This document shows, in pieces, positions 8,340 to 17,591 of a stretch of 64,000 nucleotides of DNA (positions are counted from its first letter, which is position 1; each line of letters opens with the position of its first letter). Source of the DNA: Chiayiivirga flava (GTDB taxonomy: Bacteria; Pseudomonadota; Gammaproteobacteria; Xanthomonadales; Xanthomonadaceae); NCBI RefSeq assembly GCF_014202825.1, contig NZ_JACHHP010000003.1, positions 208,229-272,228 on the forward strand. Direction: 5' to 3'. The notes beneath the pieces are model-generated. The model saw nothing but the letters and a program-made list of their open reading frames with translations, was not told the origin of the DNA and ran no database searches. The translations under genes and the position numbers were made by a program.

Positions 8340-10559
8340 ATGCCCACACTTCGATCCGGACTCCTGCCCATGGCGTCGCTGACGCTCGCCGCCTGCCTCG
8401 GTGCCTGCTCGGGCTCCGACCCCGCGCCGGCTGCCGATGCCGCCAGCACCGCGCCAACCGCCACACCCGCCGCGCCGGACGCACCGGCGGCGCCCGTGGC
8501 CGATGCCACCGCCAACCCGTTCATGGCGCCCAGCACGCTGCCGCTGCAGGCGCCGGACTTCGGCAGGATCCGCGAGGAGCACTACCTGCCCGCACTTACC
8601 GAGGGCATGGCGCAACAGCTCGCCGAAATCGAGGCCATCGCCAACAACCCCGATGCCCCGACGCTGGAAAACACCTTCGAGGCGATGGAGCGCTCCGGCG
8701 CGCTGCTCACGCGCGTGGCGCAGGTGTTCGGCAACATCGCCGGCACCGACACCACCGACGGCATCCGCAAGATCCAGTCCGAGATCTCGCCGAAGCTGGC
8801 CGCGCACCAGGATGCGATCCTGCTCGATCCCAAACTGTTCGCGCGCGTGAAATCGGTCTACGACGCGCGCGGCACGCTCAACCTCGACCCCGAAGCGCTG
8901 CGCCTGGTCGAACAGACCCACCTGCGTTTCGTGCGCGCCGGCGCGGAACTGCCGGAGGACGCGAAGGCGCGCGTGCGTGCGCTCAACGAGGAACAGGCCA
9001 GCCTCATGACCGCGTTCACGCAGGCGCTGCTCAAGCAGACCGAGCGCGCGGCCGTGCTGGTCGATACGCGCGAGGAACTCGACGGCATGTCCGAGGCCGA
9101 CATCGCCGCCGCCGCGGAAGCTGCGAAATCGGCCGGGCACGAAGGCAAGTGGCTGCTGCGCATCACCAACACCACACGCCAGCCGGTGCTCTCGTCGCTG
9201 AAGAACCGCGCGTTGCGCCAGCGCGTGTGGGAAGCCTCGGCCAACCGCGGCTTCCAGGATGGCGACGGCGATACGCGCCCGATCGTGCTGCGCCTGTCGG
9301 AGCTGCGCGCCGAACGCGCCGCGCTGCTCGGCCAGCCGAACTTCGCCGCCTACCAGCTCGGCACCCAGATGGCCGGCACGCCCGACGCGGTGCTGAAGAT
9401 GCTGACCGACCTCAGCCCCACCGTGGTCGAGAACGCGAAGCGCGAAGCCGCCGACATCCAGACGCTGATCGAGCAGCAGGGCGGCGACTTCGAACTGCAG
9501 CCGTGGGACTGGGAGTTCTACGCCGAGCAGGTGCGCGCCGCGCGCTACGACCTCGACCAGGCACAGGTGAAGCCCTACTTCGAACTCGACCGCGTGCTGA
9601 AGGACGGCGTGTTCTTCACCCTCAATCGTTTCTACGGCGTGAAGTTCAACGAGCGCAAGGATCTGCCGGTCTACCATCCCGACGTGCGCGTGTTCGACGT
9701 GATCGATGCCGACGACAGCCAGATCGGCCTGTTCTACGTCGACTACTTCGCCCGTCCGAGCAAGCGCGGCGGCGCGTGGATGTCCACCTTCGTCGGTCAG
9801 AGCGAACTGCTCGACCGCAAGCCGGTGGCGCTCAACGTGATGAACGTGCCCAAGCCGGTCGACGGCGAGCCGGCGCTGATGACGTTCGACGAAGTCACCA
9901 CGATGTTCCACGAGATCGGCCACGGCGTGCACGGCCTGTTCTCGAAGGTGAAGTACCCGTCGCTTGCCGGCACGGCGGTGGCACGGGATTTCGTCGAGTT
10001 CCCGTCGCAGTTCGAGGAGGACTGGGCTAAGGACCCGGAAGTGCTCGCCAACTACGCGAAACACTACCGCACCGGCGAGCCGATCCCGCCCGAGCTGCTG
10101 CAGAAGATCCTCAAGGCGAGCAGCTTCAACCAGGGCTACGACACGCTCGAATACGTGGCCGCGGCGCTGGTCGACATGGAATGGCACACGCGTTCGCCGG
10201 ACACGAAGGTGACCGACGTGGAAGCGTTCGAGAAGGCCGCGCTCGCCAAGTACGGCGTCGATTTCGCGCCGGTGCCGCCGCGTTACCGCAGCACGTTCTT
10301 CTCGCACGTGTTCGGCGGCGGCTACGCCTCGGGCTACTACGCCTACCTGTGGAGCGAGGTACTCGCCGCGGACGCATTCGCCCACGTGATGCAGAACGGC
10401 GGCCTCAACGGCGAAGCCGGCGAGAACTACCGCCGCAGCATCCTCTCGCGCGGCAACAGCGAGGACCCGATGCAGATGTACGTGAACTGGCGCGGCCGCC
10501 AGCCCGACCCGGACAACCTGCTGTACCGGCGCGGCCTGAAGGTACGCGGCGAAGAGTGA
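8340..10559 (+). CDS. dcp: M3 family peptidyl-dipeptidase (Dcp) lipoprotein
   Basis: 739-residue M3 zinc metallopeptidase related to peptidyl-dipeptidase Dcp, which releases dipeptides from the C-terminus of oligopeptides. The N-terminal signal contains candidate lipobox cysteines (LAACLGACSGSD), followed by a Pro/Ala linker. The zinc motif HEIGH is at 524-528 in TMFHEIGHGVHGLFS, and the substrate loop YRSTFFSHVFGGGYASGYYAYLW is present near residues 650-670. The ATG at 8340 starts the signal sequence, and the upstream in-frame ATG at 8277 was rejected. The lipid anchor suggests an envelope location, unlike the cytoplasmic E. coli enzyme. Confidence 0.92.
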   Translation: MPTLRSGLLPMASLTLAACLGACSGSDPAPAADAASTAPTATPAAPDAPAAPVADATANPFMAPSTLPLQAPDFGRIREEHYLPALTEGMAQQLAEIEAIANNPDAPTLENTFEAMERSGALLTRVAQVFGNIAGTDTTDGIRKIQSEISPKLAAHQDAILLDPKLFARVKSVYDARGTLNLDPEALRLVEQTHLRFVRAGAELPEDAKARVRALNEEQASLMTAFTQALLKQTERAAVLVDTREELDGMSEADIAAAAEAAKSAGHEGKWLLRITNTTRQPVLSSLKNRALRQRVWEASANRGFQDGDGDTRPIVLRLSELRAERAALLGQPNFAAYQLGTQMAGTPDAVLKMLTDLSPTVVENAKREAADIQTLIEQQGGDFELQPWDWEFYAEQVRAARYDLDQAQVKPYFELDRVLKDGVFFTLNRFYGVKFNERKDLPVYHPDVRVFDVIDADDSQIGLFYVDYFARPSKRGGAWMSTFVGQSELLDRKPVALNVMNVPKPVDGEPALMTFDEVTTMFHEIGHGVHGLFSKVKYPSLAGTAVARDFVEFPSQFEEDWAKDPEVLANYAKHYRTGEPIPPELLQKILKASSFNQGYDTLEYVAAALVDMEWHTRSPDTKVTDVEAFEKAALAKYGVDFAPVPPRYRSTFFSHVFGGGYASGYYAYLWSEVLAADAFAHVMQNGGLNGEAGENYRRSILSRGNSEDPMQMYVNWRGRQPDPDNLLYRRGLKVRGEE

Positions 10560-11076
10560 TCGCCGCGTCGGCGTCGCGCCGCAAGCCCAACGCACGACGC
10601 ACGCCATTCGACCAAGAGCCCATCTCCACGGGGAGAGGGGCTGCAAGCGCCCCCAAAAGCCCGTTCCCCATCGACGCGGAAGTTCGAGATGAGCGTGAAC
10701 CCCCTCTCGAGGGGTAGCGATTGAACTCGCACAAAAGCCCTTCCCCCTTTGACGGGGGAAGGGTTGGGATGGGGGTGGCTGCCGCACCCTCACCCGGCGC
10801 TATCGCGCGAGCCCCGTTGTCAACCTGCATCACGGAAACACGAACCCGCGCCGACCCTGGTTCTTGCGCCCCTGCATCGACGATCCCCGCGTCGCGGCAG
10901 GAGGTCAAACCGCTCTCGGTCCACATCGTGCGGCAGCGTGCCAACTATCCGGCCAATCGCCGCCCACCGCGCAGGTTACGGCCTGCGCCGCAGTGCGACA
11001 AAAAACCCGGAAAATGGCGCCAAGGTCGGGGAAAACACCGCGCCCGGACCGCGGAATATCGCCAGTTCGGTCCGCA
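10560..11076. other. Intergenic region with REP-like hairpins between convergent genes
   Basis: Non-coding spacer between dcp and the minus-strand serine hydrolase. Around 10625-10645 is TCTCC-ACGG-GGAGA. At 10701-10714 is CCCCTC-TC-GAGGGG. At 10738-10763 is a perfect 10-bp stem with a six-base loop. All have the CCCT/CTCCC character of REP elements common in this bacterial group. The rest (10800-11070) shows no gene I can support. Confidence 0.6.
10738..10763. terminator. REP-type hairpin, possible bidirectional terminator
   Basis: CCCTTCCCCC pairs perfectly with GGGGGAAGGG across the loop TTTGAC. It lies between two convergent genes, so it could end transcription from both. It also fits the REP family, because a related imperfect stem occurs at 2571-2596. 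There is no U-run. Confidence 0.5.
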
Positions 11077-12477
11077 TCAGTCGTCGCCCGCATCCGGCAA
11101 GACCGCACGCAACCGCCCCTGCGCATCGGTGATCACATCCCACACCTGGGTACGCCGCGCGAACGCGATGCGGTACGTGCGCCGCAGCGCACCTTCGTCG
11201 AGCGTGTGTTCGTCCAGCACGTGCACGTGCTGCGCCGGCCCCACGGCCACCAGCAGCGCCTGGCCAAAGTCGGACAAATACGCGCGCGCCCCGTCGCCGC
11301 GTCCCGGCTCGAACGCAGACGCATCCGGCGACGCGTGCACGGCACCGTCGAGCAATGCACGCAACGCCGCCGTCAGCGCCGGCCGCGTATCGTCGATCGG
11401 CGCGCGCAGCGAAGGCGCCGGCAAGCGTAGATCCGCGATCGCCTTCGCCAGCAGCGGATAAAACCGGCGCTGATTGCACAGCACGACCACCGTCAAGCCG
11501 CGTTCGGGCAAATGCAGCACGTCGGCCAGCGCCGGGCCGCCGGTGTGGCCGGTGGCCGTCTCGCCGCGATAACGGCCCACGGTCCAGCCCGCGCCGAAAT
11601 CGCCGCGGCGCCCGTCGTCGAGCAGCGGCGCGTCCCACAGCAACGACGCGTGGCGGGCGTCGAGAAACCCGCCGCGCGCCAGCGCCACGAACAGCGTCGC
11701 GATGTCGCGCGCCGACGAAAACAACCCGCCCGCCGCATACGCATGCGGCGGATACAGGAACAGTTCCTCGTGCTGCACGCCGTCGCGGAATGCATACGTG
11801 TTCGCACGCTGCGGCACGATGCGCCCGGCGCGCACGCGTCCCGCATCGTGTTGCATCGAATACCCGGTGTGCGTGAGCCCGAGCGGCTGCGTGACTTCGC
11901 GCGCCAGCAACGCCGGCCAGTCGAGCCCGGTCGCGCGCTCCAGCGCCGCCAGCAGCACCACGTAATCGGTGAGGCCGTACCGCGACTGCGTGCCCGGCGC
12001 ATACGCCAGCGGCCGCGCCGCCGCCCGCCGCACCATGTCGGCGGCGCTCGCGTCCGCCGGCGCCTCCGGCCGGTCCGCGAGGCCCGAGGTGTGCGTGGCG
12101 AGCCGCCCCAGCGTGATGTCCGCCCACGCCGTCGGTGCATCGTCCAGATACGTCGACACCGGATCGTCCAGCCGCACCACGCCGCGCTGCACCAGCCGCA
12201 GCAACACCACGCCGGCAAACAGTTTCGACACCGACGCGGTCTGGAACGCCGTGTCCGGCGTCACCGCGGCGGACCAGTCGAGATTGGCCTCGCCGTAGCC
12301 GCGCACGGTCTCGATGCGGCCGTCCTGCACCACGGCCACCGCCACGCCGGGGATGTGGCTCGCCGCCATGAACGTGCGCACCGCATCGTCCGTCGCATCG
12401 GCCGACACCTCCGCCGCGCCCGCACACACCACCAGCGCCGCCAGCGCCCGCCGCATCCACCCGCCATTCCGTCGCAT
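11077..12477 (-). CDS. Exported serine hydrolase, class C beta-lactamase/DD-peptidase-like
   Basis: 466-residue protein of the serine beta-lactamase-like fold (PF00144 type). The start codon at 12477 gives a signal sequence ending near EVSADA. The SxxK nucleophile motif is SVSK at residues 82-85 (TASVSKLF). The HxG-type third motif is in ATGHTGGPALAD. The second motif, normally Y-x-N, reads Y166-G-L, so the asparagine appears replaced. The C-terminal 120 residues after about 340 form an extra domain ending in LRAVLPDAGDD. It is probably an esterase or peptidase rather than a resistance enzyme. It is transcribed divergently from the amidohydrolase. Confidence 0.85.
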   Translation of the reverse strand: MRRNGGWMRRALAALVVCAGAAEVSADATDDAVRTFMAASHIPGVAVAVVQDGRIETVRGYGEANLDWSAAVTPDTAFQTASVSKLFAGVVLLRLVQRGVVRLDDPVSTYLDDAPTAWADITLGRLATHTSGLADRPEAPADASAADMVRRAAARPLAYAPGTQSRYGLTDYVVLLAALERATGLDWPALLAREVTQPLGLTHTGYSMQHDAGRVRAGRIVPQRANTYAFRDGVQHEELFLYPPHAYAAGGLFSSARDIATLFVALARGGFLDARHASLLWDAPLLDDGRRGDFGAGWTVGRYRGETATGHTGGPALADVLHLPERGLTVVVLCNQRRFYPLLAKAIADLRLPAPSLRAPIDDTRPALTAALRALLDGAVHASPDASAFEPGRGDGARAYLSDFGQALLVAVGPAQHVHVLDEHTLDEGALRRTYRIAFARRTQVWDVITDAQGRLRAVLPDAGDD

Positions 12478-12725
12478 GCACAGTTCCCGGTTCCGTCGAA
12501 GCCCGATGGGATGCGCCGACCGTGCCCGGCGTCGTGCGGAATCCGGCTCGCTTCGTCGCATCGCGCCACGCGGCATCGATCCCGGCACCCGCGCCGCGTC
12601 ACACCGTCCCGCCCGCGTCCGACACCCACACGCGGGCCGCCGCAGCGTCCGCAACCCAACGCACCGCACAAATCCACCGCAACAAAACGCGCTAGCCTGC
12701 GCCCAACCACCCGGGGAGCCACACC

Positions 12726-14801
12726 ATGCACCGCCTGCAACGCACCGCCCTCGCGCTCGCTCTGTTCCTGCCGTTCGCCGCCATCGCCGCAGACCCGCTG
12801 CGCTACGTCATCCTCGTCGACGGCGGCAAACAGGCCGGCGAACACGTCGTCACCGAACAGCCCGACGGCAGCATCAAGACCCGTTTCATCTTCAAGGACA
12901 ACGGCCGCGGCCCCGAAGTGGACGAGGAATACAAACTCCGCCCCGACGGCACCTTCGAAAAATACAAGGCCACCGGCACCACCACCTTCGGCGCCAAGGT
13001 GGACGAACAATTCGAACGCATCGGCAACCGCGCCACCTGGAAATCCACCTCCGAAACCGGCGAGCAGACGGTGGACGGCGCCGCGCTCTACATGCCGCTC
13101 GGCGGCAGCCCGCAGTCGAGCTCCATCGCCATCGCCGCCGTCGCGAAACGCGGCGACGGCACCCTGCCGCTGCTGCCCGGCGGCACGCTGCAGCAATCGG
13201 TGGCGCAGGAACTCGAGGTGGAAGCCGACGGCGTCAAGCAGACCGTGCAGCTGCTGGTCCACACCGGCATCGGCCTCGCCCCGCAGCTGAGCTGGGCCAC
13301 CAAGGGCAAGGCCGGCGAGGACCCGCGCCTGTTCGCCTTCATCGTGCCCGGCTACCTCGTCGCCATCGAGGAGGGTTGGGAGAAAAACGCCGAGGCCATG
13401 ACCAAGGTGCAGCAGACCACCGAAACCGCCCTCGTGCGCGATTTCGCCCAGCGCCACTTCCAGCCGCTGGACGGCCTCACCGTCATCAAGAACGCCCGCA
13501 TCTTCGACAGCGAACACGCCACGCTCGCCAAAGACCTCTCGGACGTGTACGTGCTGCGCGGCCGCATCACCGCCATCGTGCCGGCGGGCTCGCCGAATGC
13601 CGGCGTCGAAAACACCGTCGACGCCGCCGGCCGCGTGCTGCTGCCCGGCCTGTTCGACATGCACGCCCACGAATTCGACAAGTGGGGCGGGCCGCTGCAC
13701 CTCGCGTCCGGCGTCACCACCGTGCGCGACATGGGCAACGACAATGCCTCGCTGCAGCAGCTCATCGACGCCAGCGCCCGCGGCGACGTGATGGAACCGA
13801 AAATCATCCCCGCCGGCTTCCTCGAAGGCGAGAGCCCCATGTCCGCGCGCAACGGCTTCGTGATCAAGAATCTCGACGAAGCCAAACACGCCATCGACTG
13901 GTACCACCAGCACGGCTACCCGCAGCTCAAGATCTACAACTCCTTTCCCAAGGAGATTCTCAAGGACACCGTGGCCTACGCCCACAGCCGCGGCCTGCGC
14001 GTGAGCGGCCACATCCCCGTCTTCCTGCGCGCGCAGGACGCCGTCGACGCCGGCTACGACGAAATCCAGCACATCAACCAGCTGATGCTGAACTTCCTCG
14101 TCAAACCCGACACCGACACCCGCACCCTGGAACGCTTCCGCCTGCCCGCGCACGAGGTGGCAGACCTCGATTTCGGCTCCAAGCCCGTGCAGGACTTCAT
14201 CGCCTCGCTCAAGGCCAACAACGTGGCCGTGGACCCGACGCTTGCCACCTTCGACTACATCCGCCAGCGCCCGGGTGAGATATCCGCCGTCTACGCGACA
14301 GTACTGGACCACCTGCCGCTGGAACTGCAGCGCCGCTTCAAGGTGGCCGACATGGACATCCCGGACGACGCCACGGCGGCGCGCTACAACAAAAGCTACG
14401 AAAAGATGGTCCAGTTCGTGGGACTGCTGCACCAGGCCGGCATCACCGTGGTGCCGGGCACGGACGCGCTGCCGGGCTTCACCCTGCACAGCGAGCTGGA
14501 GTTGTACGTGAAGGCGGGGATGACGCCGGCGGAAGCGCTGCAGAGCGCGACGTGGACGTCGGCGGGCGTGGGGCGGGTGCAGCACGATCGCGGGAAGATC
14601 GCGGAGGGGATGGCGGCGGATCTGGTGGTCGTGGAGGGGGATCCGACGAAGGATATCGGTGCGATTAGGAAGGCGGTGCTGGTGATGGGGCAGGGGAAGG
14701 TGGTGTACCCGGCGGCGACGTTTGGGGGGATGGGGATTCGGGGGTTTGGGGAGGATTTGCTTGTGGACAAATCATCGCGTGACGACAGACGACTCCGCTA
14801 G
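12726..14801 (+). CDS. Exported amidohydrolase family protein
   Basis: 691-residue protein with a signal sequence (LFLPFAAIAAD) and two parts. Residues 25-250 form a domain of unknown function with a propeller- or barrel-like strand pattern. From about 255 an amidohydrolase TIM barrel begins with VIKNARIFD and carries the metal-binding HAH at 313-315 (DMHAHEFD). Later come SGHIP, VVPGTDA and the C-terminal strand GMAADLVVVEGDP, typical of imidazolonepropionase-like enzymes. The likely reaction is hydrolysis of a cyclic amide or dipeptide in the periplasm. The substrate is unknown. The last 100 bases have a distinctly G-rich codon usage on the coding strand. Confidence 0.86.
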   Translation: MHRLQRTALALALFLPFAAIAADPLRYVILVDGGKQAGEHVVTEQPDGSIKTRFIFKDNGRGPEVDEEYKLRPDGTFEKYKATGTTTFGAKVDEQFERIGNRATWKSTSETGEQTVDGAALYMPLGGSPQSSSIAIAAVAKRGDGTLPLLPGGTLQQSVAQELEVEADGVKQTVQLLVHTGIGLAPQLSWATKGKAGEDPRLFAFIVPGYLVAIEEGWEKNAEAMTKVQQTTETALVRDFAQRHFQPLDGLTVIKNARIFDSEHATLAKDLSDVYVLRGRITAIVPAGSPNAGVENTVDAAGRVLLPGLFDMHAHEFDKWGGPLHLASGVTTVRDMGNDNASLQQLIDASARGDVMEPKIIPAGFLEGESPMSARNGFVIKNLDEAKHAIDWYHQHGYPQLKIYNSFPKEILKDTVAYAHSRGLRVSGHIPVFLRAQDAVDAGYDEIQHINQLMLNFLVKPDTDTRTLERFRLPAHEVADLDFGSKPVQDFIASLKANNVAVDPTLATFDYIRQRPGEISAVYATVLDHLPLELQRRFKVADMDIPDDATAARYNKSYEKMVQFVGLLHQAGITVVPGTDALPGFTLHSELELYVKAGMTPAEALQSATWTSAGVGRVQHDRGKIAEGMAADLVVVEGDPTKDIGAIRKAVLVMGQGKVVYPAATFGGMGIRGFGEDLLVDKSSRDDRRLR

Positions 14802-15072
14802 GATTTTGCGCGGACGCGGGCGGAAACGCCGCAGGCCGGCGTGTGCGTGCAGGGGAAAATAACTGAAGAACGACAGTGGAGTTTAACGATCGCGACGGCG
14901 ATCAAATGAAATATTTCGAGCGTGCTGACAAAGATCGGTGGTGATTTCGACGTCGGGTAATCTTGTCAGCGCAGCTCCGACCTGTGCACGGGGCCGAATT
15001 AGTGGCTGCTCTTTAGATTCAAGGTTGTGCAAAAGCGTTGCTTATTTATTTTTGTCCCAAAAATCAATCTGT
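14802..15072. other. Left edge of the accessory island
   Basis: The spacer after the amidohydrolase changes from GC-rich to AT-richer sequence at about 14,860-14,900, marking the start of atypical DNA. An in-frame ATG at 14938 could extend the next gene by 45 codons, but those residues look random and lack a conserved fold. No integrase, tRNA or direct-repeat attachment site was found here. Confidence 0.5.
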
Positions 15073-16350
15073 ATGCATGGAGTTGTCGTGGGTACCAAGT
15101 TAAAAGTTAATGATTTTTCTTCAATAAAGCAAGCCGAACTCGAGCTTGCTCAACTGACGATTCTCATCGGCCCATCGGCTAGCGGAAAGAGCGTTCTATC
15201 AAAGCTGATCTTTTTCTTCAATCACATTCTTGTTGAACAGATTGCAGTGCTCGAAGATCTAAAAAATATCGAGCATTTCAAAGAAGTAATTAAGACAAAC
15301 TTCAAAGACTGGTTTCCAGTTGACGCCTGGGGGGGTGGGAAGTTTGTAATCGACTACGAGGCCGGGCTTTTTCAAGTAAAAATATCCCGAATTGAATATC
15401 GGAAGAAGTTGGGGGATAATATTCGAGTGTGGCTTTCGCCATTCTTTGAAGCCATGTTTAACGGAGCGCTTGAGTCGTATAAGTCGCTGCCGGCTTCCTC
15501 GCAGGCGGGTGATTATCCGTTCGACACGACTTGGCACCTTCGAAGGTCGCTAACAGAGGCGCTTAAAAAAGGGCTCAAGGACGACTACCATGAGCTCCAA
15601 ACATTTATACCCGCGGGTCGCTCATTCTTCACTAGTGTTGGTAAAAGCATCGCAGCATTTGAGCACGGTCGAGTGCTTGACCCGCTCATTGTGCGGTTTG
15701 GCAAATTCTATGCCAATTTGCGCGAGCGAGAAAATTTCCGAGCCGTCTCCCGCCAGCAAAGAGACGCCGCTTGGAGTGAAGCGCTAGATAAGGTGATGGA
15801 CGGCAAAATGGTGGCTGAGCGCTCCCGCGAATATCTTCAGACTCCGGACGGTAGGCGGATTCCGACCTCGGCTATGTCGTCAGGTCAGCAGGAACTGATG
15901 CCGTTGATTCTCGCAATTAGGAGTAGGTCGACAGTTTGGGAGCGTTATCAGCAGTTAATTTTTGTTGAAGAGCCGGAAGCTCACTTGTTCCCTTCATCGC
16001 AAAGCGCAATTATCGAAGTTTTTACTGCGATGCTGTCGTTGGCCAAAACAAAAATTCGTCTTGTGCTCACCACGCATAGTCCATACGTCTTGGCTAAAAT
16101 CAACAATCTTATTAAGGCGAGGCAGGTTGCGGGTTCAAGAAGGAGCAAAAGATACGCAGAAGTGGCTAACGTAGTTGCGGAAAACTCGTGGATAGCTTCG
16201 TCGAGCGTGGCAGCTTATGCCATTAATTGCGGCGTGTTGCATTCTATCAAGGGCGAAGACGGTCTGATTGACGCTGAGTATATTGATGAGGTTTCAGGCG
16301 AGATGGCAAATGAATTTTCTGCGCTGCTTGGGATTGAGGTCTCCAAATGA
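15073..16350 (+). CDS. AAA/ABC-type ATPase, first gene of a two-gene candidate defence pair
   Basis: 425-residue ATPase of the AAA_21/OLD-PARIS-like group. The Walker A motif is GPSASGKS at 33-40, directly after the first strand. An ABC-type signature SSGQQE lies at 269-274, the Walker B FVEEPEAH at 297-304 and the switch histidine in TTHSPYV at H335. The middle, about residues 45-260, is the helical insertion seen in such conflict ATPases. The start ATG at 15073 puts the nucleotide-binding fold at the N-terminus. The stop overlaps the next ATG (ATGA, 16347-16350), so the two proteins are translationally coupled. Base composition is far more AT-rich than the flanks, consistent with horizontal acquisition. 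Confidence 0.82.
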   Translation: MHGVVVGTKLKVNDFSSIKQAELELAQLTILIGPSASGKSVLSKLIFFFNHILVEQIAVLEDLKNIEHFKEVIKTNFKDWFPVDAWGGGKFVIDYEAGLFQVKISRIEYRKKLGDNIRVWLSPFFEAMFNGALESYKSLPASSQAGDYPFDTTWHLRRSLTEALKKGLKDDYHELQTFIPAGRSFFTSVGKSIAAFEHGRVLDPLIVRFGKFYANLRERENFRAVSRQQRDAAWSEALDKVMDGKMVAERSREYLQTPDGRRIPTSAMSSGQQELMPLILAIRSRSTVWERYQQLIFVEEPEAHLFPSSQSAIIEVFTAMLSLAKTKIRLVLTTHSPYVLAKINNLIKARQVAGSRRSKRYAEVANVVAENSWIASSSVAAYAINCGVLHSIKGEDGLIDAEYIDEVSGEMANEFSALLGIEVSK

Positions 16351-16796
16351 CATGCGCAGCCTGTCGCCAGTCCGTTAGGACTTCGCGTGTGAAAGTAGAG
16401 GAGGGGGCTCGGTCAGCGATTTTTTTAAATGCGGCCCGCGAAAAATATGTAAAGACGAAGGTTGACGGCTGCCTGCTCAACAACGTTCTTGCGGCCGACT
16501 TCGTTGTGACGCAAAGCGGAAAAGGAAGTGTCATCGTCGAGTTAAAGGGCACTGACGTAGAGCGCGCCGTGAAGCAAGTTGCTGCGACTATCGAGTTTTT
16601 TCAGAAGTGCGAAGCGGCTAAGCAAAAGCAAAAAATGGCGGGGCTTGTGGTTTGCTCAAGGTACCCGCGCTTCGATACTAAGCTGCAGCGGCTTTCCAGT
16701 GAATTCACAAGAAAGTATAAAGTGCCGCTGCACGTAGTTTCGAAGAATGATGAATTCGAGATGGACAGAGTGCTGTCTTTCGGTGGGCCTAAATAG
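16347..16796 (+). CDS. Small PD-(D/E)XK-like protein, putative nuclease partner of the upstream ATPase
   Basis: 149-residue protein I cannot assign to a named family. It contains the pattern expected of a restriction-endonuclease-like core: D51 (AADFVV), then E65-L-K67 (VIVELKG) after one beta hairpin, and a helix with Q77. A possible helix acid, E19, lies upstream. A CxxC pair is at C3 and C6. Two further strands follow (MAGLVVCSRYP and KVPLHVVSKND). Its start lies inside the stop of the ATPase gene, which argues for a stoichiometric complex in which the ATPase senses a trigger and this subunit acts as effector. The nuclease assignment is an inference from motif spacing. Confidence 0.6.
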   Translation: MTCAACRQSVRTSRVKVEEGARSAIFLNAAREKYVKTKVDGCLLNNVLAADFVVTQSGKGSVIVELKGTDVERAVKQVAATIEFFQKCEAAKQKQKMAGLVVCSRYPRFDTKLQRLSSEFTRKYKVPLHVVSKNDEFEMDRVLSFGGPK

Positions 16797-17019
16797 GAGA
16801 AGAGCGGTTCCGGAGCCAAAACCCGGGTCCAAAACCCGGGTCCAAAACCCCAAAACCCGGGTCAGAGTGCAATTTTGTGAGTTGTTCTAGGGCGTGAGGT
16901 CGCGTCGACTTCTTCAGAGCGATGAGAATAGGTTATGGAAGGCCATTTGTTCGCCAGCGAAACCGGGGTCAGAGTGCAATTAACCCAGCGCGGTGGAAGC
17001 TTGCAAAACCCGGGTCTGC

Positions 17020-17111
17020 AAAACCCGGGTCAGAGTGCAATTAATGCCGTGAACGAGCAGAACAATGGTTCCAGGGTGACTTACGGAAGAGCGGTTCCGG
17101 AGTGAATTACG
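17020..17111 (+). repeat. 92-bp direct repeat, copy A
   Basis: This stretch begins with a CCCGGGTCAGAGTGCAATT unit and continues through CGTGAACGAGCA to GAAGAGCGGTTCCGGAG and AATTACG. A second copy at 17806-17897 differs at three positions only, so the unit was duplicated recently. The span between the copies (17112-17805) contains both tiny ORFs. Confidence 0.85.
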
Positions 17112-17158
17112 GGAAACCCGGGTCAGAGTGCAATCAAAACCCGGGTCAGAGTGGGGTT

Positions 17159-17380
17159 TTGGTTGTCAGTGTAGAATACGCTTCGGAGGCGTTTGAGTTG
17201 AAAGAGCCATATAAATCTAGGTATAGACTAACCTTCCTACTGAGCGTATTTCTGTTCGCTATAGCGTTTGCTTTCCGTGACGGATGGGTTGCGGATTTCT
17301 TGATAGTTTGCGTCGTCGTCGGTTGGGTGTACTTGCTAGTTTTGCTTTTTGCCGGTCGAACCCGTGGGCGCGACGCTTGA
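17159..17380 (+). CDS. Small predicted two-helix membrane protein, hypothetical
   Basis: Open frame whose readable part, from about residue KEPYKSRYRLT, has two hydrophobic segments (LTFLLSVFLFAIAFAF and FLIVCVVVGWVYLLVLLFAG) followed by a basic tail, RTRGRDA. An ATG at 17102 in the same frame would add residues encoded entirely by the repeat units, so it is unlikely to be the original start. TTG at 17159 or 17198 are the other options, and neither has a clear ribosome site. It could be the remnant of a gene whose 5' end was replaced by repeats. No family was recognised. Confidence 0.3.
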   Translation: MVVSVEYASEAFELKEPYKSRYRLTFLLSVFLFAIAFAFRDGWVADFLIVCVVVGWVYLLVLLFAGRTRGRDA

Positions 17381-17591
17381 GCAAGACCCGGGTCTGAAAA
17401 CCCGGGTCAGAGTGCAATTAGATCGCCCGAGTTGACGACGGACCGGGCGGGGGCGGCGTAGGGGTCAGAGTGATTCAATACTCTAGCCTTTCCGAGCGGT
17501 TCTGCAGTGGCTCGACAGAAGCTCGCAGGATCATTCATTCAGTCGCAGGAGCGACTCTGTAACCGTGTAGCGACAGCATGTAGGAGGCGTT

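Noticed and set aside
5398-8484. A 1028-codon open frame on the minus strand
   Set aside because: It runs opposite to three well-supported genes, is rich in Arg/Ala/His as expected for a GC-rich antisense frame, and contains no family motif.
14938-15072. 45-codon N-terminal extension of the AAA ATPase
   Set aside because: The added residues precede the first strand of the nucleotide-binding fold, contain several cysteines without a pattern, and are not needed. ATG 15073 fits the family.
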